A DNA stretch of 64,000 bases from contig NZ_VSSS01000026.1 in assembly GCF_008123425.1 (NCBI RefSeq), positions 123,730-187,729 of the forward strand, read 5' to 3'. This DNA is from Bradyrhizobium rifense. GTDB taxonomy: Bacteria; Pseudomonadota; Alphaproteobacteria; Rhizobiales; Xanthobacteraceae. The notes below the pieces were generated by a model, which saw only the letters and a list, made by a program, of their open reading frames with translations, ran no database searches and was not told where the DNA came from. Made by a program: the position numbers and the translations under genes. Shown here piece by piece: positions 57,434 through 64,000 of the stretch; within the stretch, counting starts at the first letter, position 1, and each line of letters opens with the position of its first letter.

Positions 57434-60340
57434 TCAGCTCTTCTTCCGCGGACCGCGCTCGGCCGGCGGTTCGCCACCACCCTCGGCCGCAGGCGGGGAG
57501 GCTGCGGTCTTGTCGCCGCCACCGCCAGCCTTGCGCGCGGATTCCTTGATGCCCTGCATGTCGCGGGCTTCGCGGATCAGGCCCGGCATTTTCGAGAGGC
57601 TGCCGCCCTCGACACCGATGTCCGCCAGGAGGGAGTCGATCAGCGGCGCCTGCACGCGGTAGCGCAGCGCCGAGTCGATCACCTCGTCGGTGGCGCTGCG
57701 GCCGCCATTGCCACCGCCGCCGTTGCCGTTGAGGCCATCGACCTGGAGGATGCGGATGCCCTCGATCTTCTCCATCGGCTTGACGCTCTCCCGCACGATG
57801 CCCTCGATGCGGTCGAGCAGTTTTCTGCGGAACAGCGAGTAGCGGGCCTGGTCGGTGAGCACGTTCTCGGCCTCATTGAGCATCCGCTGCGCTTCGGCCT
57901 CGACGGTGGCACGGACACGCTCCGCGTCCGCGGCAATCCGCGTTTCTTCGGCCTGCTTCTCGGCGAGCATGACTTCGACCGTCCTGCGACGTTTGGCGAT
58001 CTCGCTCTCGCGCGCGGTGATGACGCGCTCGGTCGCTTCGGTAGCCCGCATCCGCGCTTCCTCCGCCATCGCCTTGGCGGCGGATTCTTCCAGCGACTTC
58101 TGATGGATCGCGATTGCCTTCTCCATCAGGACCGTCTCGACCTCTTTCTCTCGATTGACCTCAAGCTTTCGCAACTCGCGCTCGCGGCCAACGCGGGCTT
58201 CGTCGAGGCCGCGGTCGGAGGCGATGCGGGCGCGCTCGACCTCCTCACGGGAGGCGATCTCTGCCTCCTGCAGCGACTGGACCCGGGCGACCTCGAGCTG
58301 CTCGATCGCTCGGCGGCGTTCCAGGCGGGCGGCTTCCAGCGCCTGCTCGCGGGAGACGTCGGTGGTTTCGACCTCTTTCCGGGCGACGATCTCGGCCTGC
58401 CGGACCTGGCGATCGGCATCGATTCGCTCGGACTTTTTGGCGGAGAGGGCGATGACGCGGTCTTCGTCGGCGATCTCGATCGCCTTCTTCTGCTCGATAT
58501 TGAGCACCTCGCGCTTTTTGGACGAGTTGATTCGCTCGGCCTCTAGCGCAAGATCGACGACGATGCGCTGGCGCTCGATGGCGTCGCGCCGCTTCAGCTC
58601 GGCGGCCTCCAGCACGCCGGTGCGCTCGATTTCGAGCGAGCGGGTGTCGCGTTCGGCCTGGATGCGCTCTGCGGCGACTGTCTTCTCTTGGGCGATGCGA
58701 GCTGCCTCAATCGCTTCGCGAGAGGCGATGTCGGCTTCCTCGACGGCGCGATTGCGCGCGATCTCCAGGGAGCGGACACGTTCCTCCTGGGCGATGCGCG
58801 AGGCTTCTGTAGTCTCCCGCGCGGCAATGCCGGCGACCTCAAGGGTCTGGTTGCGCTCGATTTCGAGCTGCCGCGTGTTCTGCTCGGCCGCGATGCGATC
58901 GGCGGCGAGCGTCCGCTCGCGGGCGATCCGAGCCGCCTCAACAGCACGCTGCGCCTCGATCTCGGCCTCCTGGATGGTGCGGACCTGCTGGATTTCCAGC
59001 GCGCGGATGCGCTCGTCGGAGGAGATACGCTCGACATTGACAATCAGCGTTTGGGCGATTCGCGCCTTCTCGGTAGCTTCGCGGGCCGCGATCTCGGCCT
59101 CGTCGACGGCGCGGGTGCGCTCGATCTCGCGGCGTCGCGTCTCTTCCTCGTTGGCGATGCGGGCGTCGGTGACGACGCGGTCCTGCTGGATCCGAGCCTT
59201 CTCGATCGCCTCGCGCGCGGCGATCTCGGCTTCCTCGACGGTGCGCATCCGCTCGATCTCGTGTTGGCGAACCTCGCGTTCGGAGGCAATACGGGTCGTG
59301 TCGATCGAGCGCTGGTTGGCGATCCTGGTCCTCTCGATATCCTCGCGGGCGAGCAGCTCCTTCTCTTCGATGGTACGGGTCCGCTCGATCTCCCTCTGAC
59401 GGGTCTCCCGCTCGGAGGCGATGCGGGCTTCCGCGATGGCCTGCTCATTCGCTATCCGGGAGCGTTCGATCGCCTCGCGAGCCGAGAGCTGGGCCTGCTC
59501 GGCCTCGGTCTCCCGCAGCGCGCGTTCGCGAGCGACTTCGGTGCGCTGAAGCGCGCGGCGCATCTCGATGTCGCGCTCCTGTTCCAGCCGTGCAGTCTCG
59601 CTTTCGCGCTCAATGTCCAGTGCCTGACGCTCGGCCTCCAGATTGCGGGTGCGGATCCTGATCATCGAGTCCTGCTCAATGTCGTTGCGCAGCTTGCGCC
59701 TCGCCTCGATGTCCTCCATCAGCTTGGTCAAGCCTTCGGCGTCAAAGCGGTTCGAAGGATTGAAGAATTCCAGGTCGGTCTGGTCGAGATCGGTGATGGC
59801 GACGGATTCGAGTTCAAGACCGTTCTGGGCGAGAGCCTCGGCCGCATTGGTCTTGACGCGCGTGACATAGTCGCCGCGCCGTTCGTGCATCTCTTCGAGG
59901 GTCATTTCGGATGCGACCGAGCGGATCGCGGAAATGAACTTGCCGGCCAGCAGTGCGTGGAGCTGTTCCGGCTCCATGGTGCGACGGCCGAGCGTTGCGG
60001 CGGCGATCGAGACGGCTTCGCGGGTGGCCTGGACCCGGACATAGAAGTCGGCCTCGATATCGACGCGCATGCGATCGCGCGTGATCACGGCGTCCTGCCG
60101 AGAACGCACGATGCCCATAGGCAGCACGTTCATGTTGACCGACGTGTAATCGTGAATGAAAGGCAGCACGAAGGCGCCGCCGTTGATCACCACGCGTTCG
60201 CCGAGGAAGCCGGTCCGGACGAACGAGACCTCCTTGGAGGAGCGGTGGTAGAGCCAGTTGACGATGTAGACGCCAACCACGATCACGATGATCGCGACGA
60301 TCAGCCAGAGGATGAGCTCGCCGACCAGGATCCCTGACAT
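57434..60340 (-). CDS. Giant flotillin-like SPFH protein with hendecad coiled-coil repeats
   Basis: About 968 residues from the ATG at 60340 (MSGILVGELILWLIVAIIVI), preceded by GGAGGGA; a start at 60355 adds 5 residues. One TM helix (about 4-30) is followed by an SPFH domain (about 35-215: VSFVRTGFLGERVVINGGAFVLPFIHDY, LHALLAGKFISAIRSVASEMTLEEMHERR). The long middle (about 215-830) is charged helical repeat: seven units, six of 44 residues and one of 33, each opening RIA-E, so built of 11-residue steps. The end has a Gly-rich stretch and a Lys/Pro tail. Bacterial flotillins (YuaG/FloT, 500-700 residues) scaffold membrane microdomains. Here it may gather the hydroxylase at the membrane. Confidence 0.9.
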   Translation of the reverse strand: MSGILVGELILWLIVAIIVIVVGVYIVNWLYHRSSKEVSFVRTGFLGERVVINGGAFVLPFIHDYTSVNMNVLPMGIVRSRQDAVITRDRMRVDIEADFYVRVQATREAVSIAAATLGRRTMEPEQLHALLAGKFISAIRSVASEMTLEEMHERRGDYVTRVKTNAAEALAQNGLELESVAITDLDQTDLEFFNPSNRFDAEGLTKLMEDIEARRKLRNDIEQDSMIRIRTRNLEAERQALDIERESETARLEQERDIEMRRALQRTEVARERALRETEAEQAQLSAREAIERSRIANEQAIAEARIASERETRQREIERTRTIEEKELLAREDIERTRIANQRSIDTTRIASEREVRQHEIERMRTVEEAEIAAREAIEKARIQQDRVVTDARIANEEETRRREIERTRAVDEAEIAAREATEKARIAQTLIVNVERISSDERIRALEIQQVRTIQEAEIEAQRAVEAARIARERTLAADRIAAEQNTRQLEIERNQTLEVAGIAARETTEASRIAQEERVRSLEIARNRAVEEADIASREAIEAARIAQEKTVAAERIQAERDTRSLEIERTGVLEAAELKRRDAIERQRIVVDLALEAERINSSKKREVLNIEQKKAIEIADEDRVIALSAKKSERIDADRQVRQAEIVARKEVETTDVSREQALEAARLERRRAIEQLEVARVQSLQEAEIASREEVERARIASDRGLDEARVGRERELRKLEVNREKEVETVLMEKAIAIHQKSLEESAAKAMAEEARMRATEATERVITARESEIAKRRRTVEVMLAEKQAEETRIAADAERVRATVEAEAQRMLNEAENVLTDQARYSLFRRKLLDRIEGIVRESVKPMEKIEGIRILQVDGLNGNGGGGNGGRSATDEVIDSALRYRVQAPLIDSLLADIGVEGGSLSKMPGLIREARDMQGIKESARKAGGGGDKTAASPPAAEGGGEPPAERGPRKKS
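58535..59425 (-). repeat. Imperfect 132-bp tandem repeat encoding 44-residue hendecad units
   Basis: Units start (minus strand) at about 59425, 59293, 59161, 59029, 58897, 58798 and 58666. Six are 132 bp (44 residues, 4 x 11) and the fifth is 99 bp (33 residues, 3 x 11). Landmarks in each are RIA-E at the start, LEIER or REIERTR near residue 12, and EAEIAAREAxEKARI near residue 22-35. The 11-residue quantum matches hendecad coiled coils. Copies have diverged at the DNA level, so it is an old repeat kept for structure. Confidence 0.85.
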
Positions 60341-60366
60341 GTTTCCCTCCCTCAATCTTGCAGGCG

Positions 60367-61200
60367 TTATCGCGTGCCGATCGCCTTGAATTTGCGTACC
60401 TGTTCCGTCAGCGCCCGCTCCACCGGAAGCCGCTCCATCGAGGAGGCCCCGTAGAAGCCGTGGCAGTAACGGGTGTTCTTCATGATGAAATCGGCATCCG
60501 CGGGATCCGCGATCGGGCCGCCATGGGCGAGCACCAGGATGTCCGGATTGACGCTCAGCGCGGCCGAGGCCCAGGTGTCGATGCGCGCCGGGCAGTCCTT
60601 GAGCTTGGGCGCGGTCTGCGCGCCGATCGTTCCGCCGGTGGTGAGCCCGAGATGGCAGACGATGATATCAGCGCCGGCGATCGCCATCGCGGCGGCTTCC
60701 TTCTCGCTGAAGACGTAGGGCGTCGTCAGCAAATCCTTCTCGCGCGCCTTGGCGATCATGTCGATCTCCAGCGCGTAGGACATGCCGGTCTCTTCGAGAT
60801 TGGCGCGGAACACGCCGTCAATCAGGCCTACGGTCGGGAAGTTCTGCACGCCGGCGAAGCCGAGGGCCTTGAGCTGGTCGAGGAACACGTCCATATCGCG
60901 GAATGGATCGGTGCCGTTGACGCCGGCGAGCACCGGCGTCTTGCTGACCACGGGCAGCACTTCGCCGGCCATCTCCAGCACGATGGCGTTGGCGTCGCCA
61001 TAAGGCATCAGCCCGGCAAGCGAGCCGCGGCCGGCCATGCGGTAGCGGCCGGAATTGTAGATCACGATGAGATCGACGCCGCCGGCTTCCTCGCATTTGG
61101 CCGACAGGCCGGTGCCGGCGCCGCCGCCGACGATCGGCTCGCCGCGCTTCGCCATCTCGCGAAACCGTTTCAATAAGGTAGCGCGTTCAAACCGGGCCAT
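60367..61200 (-). CDS. Phosphoenolpyruvate-hydrolase-family TIM-barrel protein (partner of Tm-1-like domain)
   Basis: 277 residues. Sequence marks are GEPIVGGGAGTGLSAKCEEAGGVDLIVIYNSGRYRMAGRGSLAGL, VAGVNGTDPFRDMD, GVQNFPTVGLIDG and IIVCHLGLTTGG, as in the PF09370-type proteins related to PEP mutase. In the tomato antiviral protein Tm-1 this barrel is the C-terminal domain fused to a Tm-1 N-terminal domain. Here the matching Tm-1-like domain is the C-terminal part of the next gene upstream (3-bp gap), so the pair resembles a split Tm-1. Biochemical activity is not established for the family. Confidence 0.88.
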   Translation of the reverse strand: MARFERATLLKRFREMAKRGEPIVGGGAGTGLSAKCEEAGGVDLIVIYNSGRYRMAGRGSLAGLMPYGDANAIVLEMAGEVLPVVSKTPVLAGVNGTDPFRDMDVFLDQLKALGFAGVQNFPTVGLIDGVFRANLEETGMSYALEIDMIAKAREKDLLTTPYVFSEKEAAAMAIAGADIIVCHLGLTTGGTIGAQTAPKLKDCPARIDTWASAALSVNPDILVLAHGGPIADPADADFIMKNTRYCHGFYGASSMERLPVERALTEQVRKFKAIGTR

Positions 61201-61203
61201 CGG

Positions 61204-63420
61204 TCACCTCGCTAGTCTCCGGCGCGCCCCGGCGCGTCCGAACAGGGTTCGGAACGCAGCTGTAATGGTCGAGGCGAACTCGGGATCGTTGATGTTCTGC
61301 TTGACGCGGATCAGTTGGCGGTTGCCTGTCGCACGCACGGTGCGCTCCAGCGTGCGGAACAGGGCGGCGTCGGCCTCGCCATCCCAGAATGGCTGGCCGC
61401 GGGCATCGAGCGCGGAGACACCCCCCTCGGGCAGGAAGAAGCGCACCGGCCCATCCATCAGGTTGAGCCGCTCGCCGATCCAGCGGCCCATGCGCTCGTT
61501 CTCCTCCACTGTTGTCCGCATCAAGGTCACCTGCGGATTGTGGACGTGGAATTTGCGGTCGCGATATCGCTCGGGGATGGTGTCGGGCGCGCCGAAATTG
61601 ACCATGTCGAGCGCGCCGACCGAGCCAATATAGGGCAGGCGGGTGCGGATGATCGCGCCGAAGCGATCCTCCGTCGCCGGAAATACGCCGCCCATCAGGA
61701 GGTCGCAGATCTCGGTAGTGGTGAGATCGATCACGCCCGCGATCTGGCCGGAGTCGACCAGCTTTTCCATCGAGCGGCCGCCGACGCCGGTGGCGTGGAA
61801 GACGAGGCATTCGAAATCGTCGCGCAGATCGGCCGCGATCTTCTGCACCGCCGGTGTGGTGACGCCGAACATGGTGATGCCGACCGACGGCAGCCCGGCG
61901 CTCGCCGTTCGCCCTTTGGCCTCGCGCTGGTCGAGGCGGGCCTTGACCATGCCGGCGACGGCATTGGCGCCGTTCGACAGTACCGCGCGCGAGATCGAAT
62001 TGAGGCCCTGCACGTCGGTGACCGAGTACATCATGGTGATGTCGGCGGGGCCGACATAGGGCGCGACGTCGCCGGAGGCGACCGAGGAGATGATCAGTTT
62101 TGGCACGCCGATGGGGAGGGTACGCATTCCCGGCGCGACCAGTGATGCCGCACCCGAGCCGCCAGCGGAAATCACGCCGGCAACATTGCCCTGCCGCTTG
62201 ATCCAATTGGCGAACGCGTCAGCCATCGCGGTGACTGCAGCACCGCGGTCCGGGCCGAACACGGCCGAGCCGCCGCGGCCGTGGTTCAGCGCGATCTCCT
62301 GCGCAGAGACATCGGAGGTTGCGTGCTTGCCGCTGGTGGAGACGTCGACCAGCCGTGTGCGTAAGCCGCTTTCGGCGACGATGTCGCGGATGAAGCGGAG
62401 TTCAGTCCCCTTGGTATCGAGCGTACCGACGACCAGCACGACCGGAGGGCCGGAGCTTTGCGCCGTCACCGGTTCACGCTTGCGCCGTGCGGTTTCGTCG
62501 AGGCGGGCCACCTGTGTCGACAGCGTGCGCGCGGCAGCCTCGATGCGCCCGATCGGGACCGGCTGCGACCACCGTGTCGGCGGCGTCGGATTGGAGATGT
62601 AGATCCGGATCGGGCCGGTGCTGCGCGCAGGCTGAGGGATCGGCTTTGCTTCGCCGCCGGCAGCCGGCACATCGATGTCGGGTTCGAGCTCGGCGTGCAG
62701 TCCGACGCCGAGCAGGCGCTGCTGCAGCACGCGGTCGGCAGCGAGCCGACCGGAGTCGATGATGCGGTTGATGCGGCCGTTGACCATGATCGCGACATTG
62801 CGCGAGATCGCGGTGGCGACCCCGATGTTCTGCTCGATCACGAGCACGGACATGTCGCCGTCGTCGCTGAGCTGCAGCAGCATCTCCTCGACCTGGGCGA
62901 CGATGACGGGCGCAAGCCCCTCGGTCGGCTCGTCCATGATCAGCAAATGCGGATTGGTCACGAGTGCGCGCGAGATGGCGAGCATCTGCTGCTCGCCGCC
63001 GGAGAGCTGGCCGCCGCCATGGTCCTTGCGTTCGGCGAGCCGCGGAAAGGTGTCGTAGATGCGCTCGACTGTCCAGGGACCGGACCGCATCCCGCCGGCG
63101 AGATGCAGATGCTCGTCGACGCTGAGCGAGCGCCAGAGCCGTCGGCCCTGCGGGACATAACCGACGCCGAGACGCGCGATATGGGCCGGCGGCCGCCGCG
63201 TGATGTCCTCGCCGCGGATTCGGATCGAGCCGCCGCTGACCGGCACCAGGCCCATGATCGCCTTGCACAGCGTGGTCTTGCCCATGCCGTTTCGGCCGAC
63301 CACCGAGAATACGCCGGCGTCTAGCGAGAGGTCGACGCCTTGCAGTGCGTGCGAATGGCCGTAGTAGACGTCGAGGCCCCGGACCTCGAGCGCAGCGGGA
63401 GCGCGGCGGACATCACTCAT
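61204..63420 (-). CDS. LivF-type ABC ATPase fused to a Tm-1-like ATP-binding domain
   Basis: About 738 residues from the ATG at 63420 (MSDVRRAPAALEVRGLDVYY), overlapping the LivG-like gene by 8 bp. Residues about 10-245 are a branched-chain amino-acid-type ATPase: Walker A GRNGMGKTT (42-50), signature LSGGEQQMLAISRAL, Walker B LLIMDEPTEGLAP. A linker (about 245-330) leads to a Tm-1-like/UPF0261 domain (about 335-735): VVLVVGTLDTKGTELRFIRDIV, GVISAGGSGAASLVAPGMRTLPIGVPKLIISSVASGDV and VFHATGVGGRSMEKLVDSG. Fusion of an importer ATPase with Tm-1 is unusual. The importer would consist of this, the LivG-like protein and permeases beyond the window edge. Confidence 0.9.
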   Translation of the reverse strand: MSDVRRAPAALEVRGLDVYYGHSHALQGVDLSLDAGVFSVVGRNGMGKTTLCKAIMGLVPVSGGSIRIRGEDITRRPPAHIARLGVGYVPQGRRLWRSLSVDEHLHLAGGMRSGPWTVERIYDTFPRLAERKDHGGGQLSGGEQQMLAISRALVTNPHLLIMDEPTEGLAPVIVAQVEEMLLQLSDDGDMSVLVIEQNIGVATAISRNVAIMVNGRINRIIDSGRLAADRVLQQRLLGVGLHAELEPDIDVPAAGGEAKPIPQPARSTGPIRIYISNPTPPTRWSQPVPIGRIEAAARTLSTQVARLDETARRKREPVTAQSSGPPVVLVVGTLDTKGTELRFIRDIVAESGLRTRLVDVSTSGKHATSDVSAQEIALNHGRGGSAVFGPDRGAAVTAMADAFANWIKRQGNVAGVISAGGSGAASLVAPGMRTLPIGVPKLIISSVASGDVAPYVGPADITMMYSVTDVQGLNSISRAVLSNGANAVAGMVKARLDQREAKGRTASAGLPSVGITMFGVTTPAVQKIAADLRDDFECLVFHATGVGGRSMEKLVDSGQIAGVIDLTTTEICDLLMGGVFPATEDRFGAIIRTRLPYIGSVGALDMVNFGAPDTIPERYRDRKFHVHNPQVTLMRTTVEENERMGRWIGERLNLMDGPVRFFLPEGGVSALDARGQPFWDGEADAALFRTLERTVRATGNRQLIRVKQNINDPEFASTITAAFRTLFGRAGARRRLAR

Positions 63421-64000
63421 GGCCGCCTCCGAGATAAAGCTCCTGCACCTCGGGATCGGACTCGATCTCCTCCGGCACACCTTCCTTGAAGATGCGGCCG
63501 TTGTGCATCATCGTGACGCTCTCGACGACGCGCAGCGCCACGTCCATGTCGTGCTCGATGATGATGTAGCCGATATGCGCCGGCAGCGAGGTCAGGATCT
63601 CGACCAGCTCGGCCCGCTCGGTCGGTGAGAGACCGGCGGCGGGCTCATCGAACAGCACGAAGCGAGGGGCGCCCGCCAGCGCCAGCGCGATTTCGAGCTG
63701 ACGCTGCTGCCCATGCGCGAGCTCGGCGACGCGCTGATCCTTCACCGCAGTCAGATGCACGGCCTGCACCAGACTGTCTGCAGCGTGCATCAGCGCATCG
63801 TTCTGACCGGGACGCAGGAACGAGAAGCGCCCGCGCGAGACGCCACGGCAGGCTAGGTAGACATTGTCCTGGACGGTGAGGCCGGGGAACAGCGCGGAGA
63901 TCTGATAGGTCCGCCGCAACCCGCGACGGATGCGCTCATAGGGCGGGAAGTGCGTAACGTCCTCACCGAAGAAGCGGATCGTGCCTGACGTCGGCGGGAA
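63413..64000 (-). CDS. LivG-type ABC transporter ATP-binding protein (5' part beyond window)
   Basis: 196 residues visible; the frame is open to the right edge, and the Walker A region lies outside. Visible parts are the tail of the first subdomain (TSGTIRFFGEDVTHFPPYERIRRGLRRTYQI, with the Q-loop Gln), signature LAHGQQRQLEIALALAGAPR (a normal LivG variant), Walker B FVLFDEPAAGLSP and H-loop IIEHDMDVALRV. A TTG codon at 63919 is internal, not a start. It forms the ATPase pair with the fused protein at 61204-63420. Confidence 0.9.
   Translation of the reverse strand, partial: FPPTSGTIRFFGEDVTHFPPYERIRRGLRRTYQISALFPGLTVQDNVYLACRGVSRGRFSFLRPGQNDALMHAADSLVQAVHLTAVKDQRVAELAHGQQRQLEIALALAGAPRFVLFDEPAAGLSPTERAELVEILTSLPAHIGYIIIEHDMDVALRVVESVTMMHNGRIFKEGVPEEIESDPEVQELYLGGGHE

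Noticed and set aside
52051..57549. An 1832-codon open frame on the plus strand through the molybdenum hydroxylase genes
   Set aside because: It lies antisense to eight well-supported genes with clear family motifs. Long antisense frames are normal in GC-rich DNA; its translation has no domain and is full of Arg, His and Ala.
58535..59425. Regular repeats that might suggest a CRISPR array or satellite
   Set aside because: The period is 132 bp with no spacers, copies are diverged, and the repeats are fully explained as coding for the hendecad coiled coil of the flotillin-like protein.

Overview
The window is GC-rich with dense, tightly packed genes. Gene content and protein style (many peptide and solute ABC systems, a VirA/VirG-like two-component pair, DUF1127, molybdenum hydroxylase, Bug-type binding protein) point to an alphaproteobacterium of the Bradyrhizobium/Nitrobacteraceae kind. 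This is inferred from gene content only. I saw no rRNA, tRNA, CRISPR array, insertion sequence or integrase.

Region 1 (1-15050) is a solute-uptake block. It holds the end of a fused double ATPase, a complete five-gene peptide-type ABC operon, a convergent class III aminotransferase, a GntR-type regulator, a C45 self-processing acyl hydrolase, and a second peptide-type ABC operon ending in a fused double ATPase. A strong hairpin at 15026-15048 ends the block. The set could import an acylated amine or peptide, deacylate it and transaminate the product (inference).

Region 2 (15068-24583) has a UGT-like glycosyltransferase, a membrane di-heme cytochrome c, a VirG-like response regulator, a DUF1127 protein with possible small neighbours, a MauG/CcpA-like di-heme peroxidase translationally coupled to a VirA-like sensor kinase, a small secreted protein and an AraC-type regulator.

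Region 3 (24585-46588) is built around three paralogous regulators of about 950 residues (OmpR/CadC-type winged helix, STAND-like ATPase, helical repeat tail). Between them lie two similar sets of small-molecule and stress enzymes: alpha/beta or epoxide hydrolase, VOC protein and crotonase-fold protein, plus DJ-1/PfpI, HbpS-VOC fusion, OsmC, cupin, MsrA, an orphan HisKA_2 kinase and two paralogous proteins of unknown function. Seven intergenic regions here carry direct repeats of TAAC, mostly at exactly 10-bp spacing, 60-130 bp before start codons and in the direction of transcription. I propose these are operators of the three regulators. Two of the regulator genes share an almost identical promoter.

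Region 4 (46607-64000, all minus strand, running in from beyond the right edge) looks like one long operon. In transcription order it encodes a LivG-like ATPase (cut by the edge), a LivF ATPase fused to a Tm-1-like domain, the matching TIM-barrel PEP-hydrolase-family protein, a 968-residue flotillin-like protein with hendecad repeats, two SRPBCC proteins, a CO-dehydrogenase/xanthine-dehydrogenase-type molybdenum hydroxylase (FAD, [2Fe-2S], and a large subunit split into two genes), a MoxR AAA ATPase, a VWA protein, an amidohydrolase, a metallo-beta-lactamase-fold hydrolase, an SMP-30/cysteine-hydrolase fusion and an azoreductase-like flavoprotein. This reads as uptake, membrane-associated hydroxylation and stepwise hydrolysis of one unknown organic substrate.
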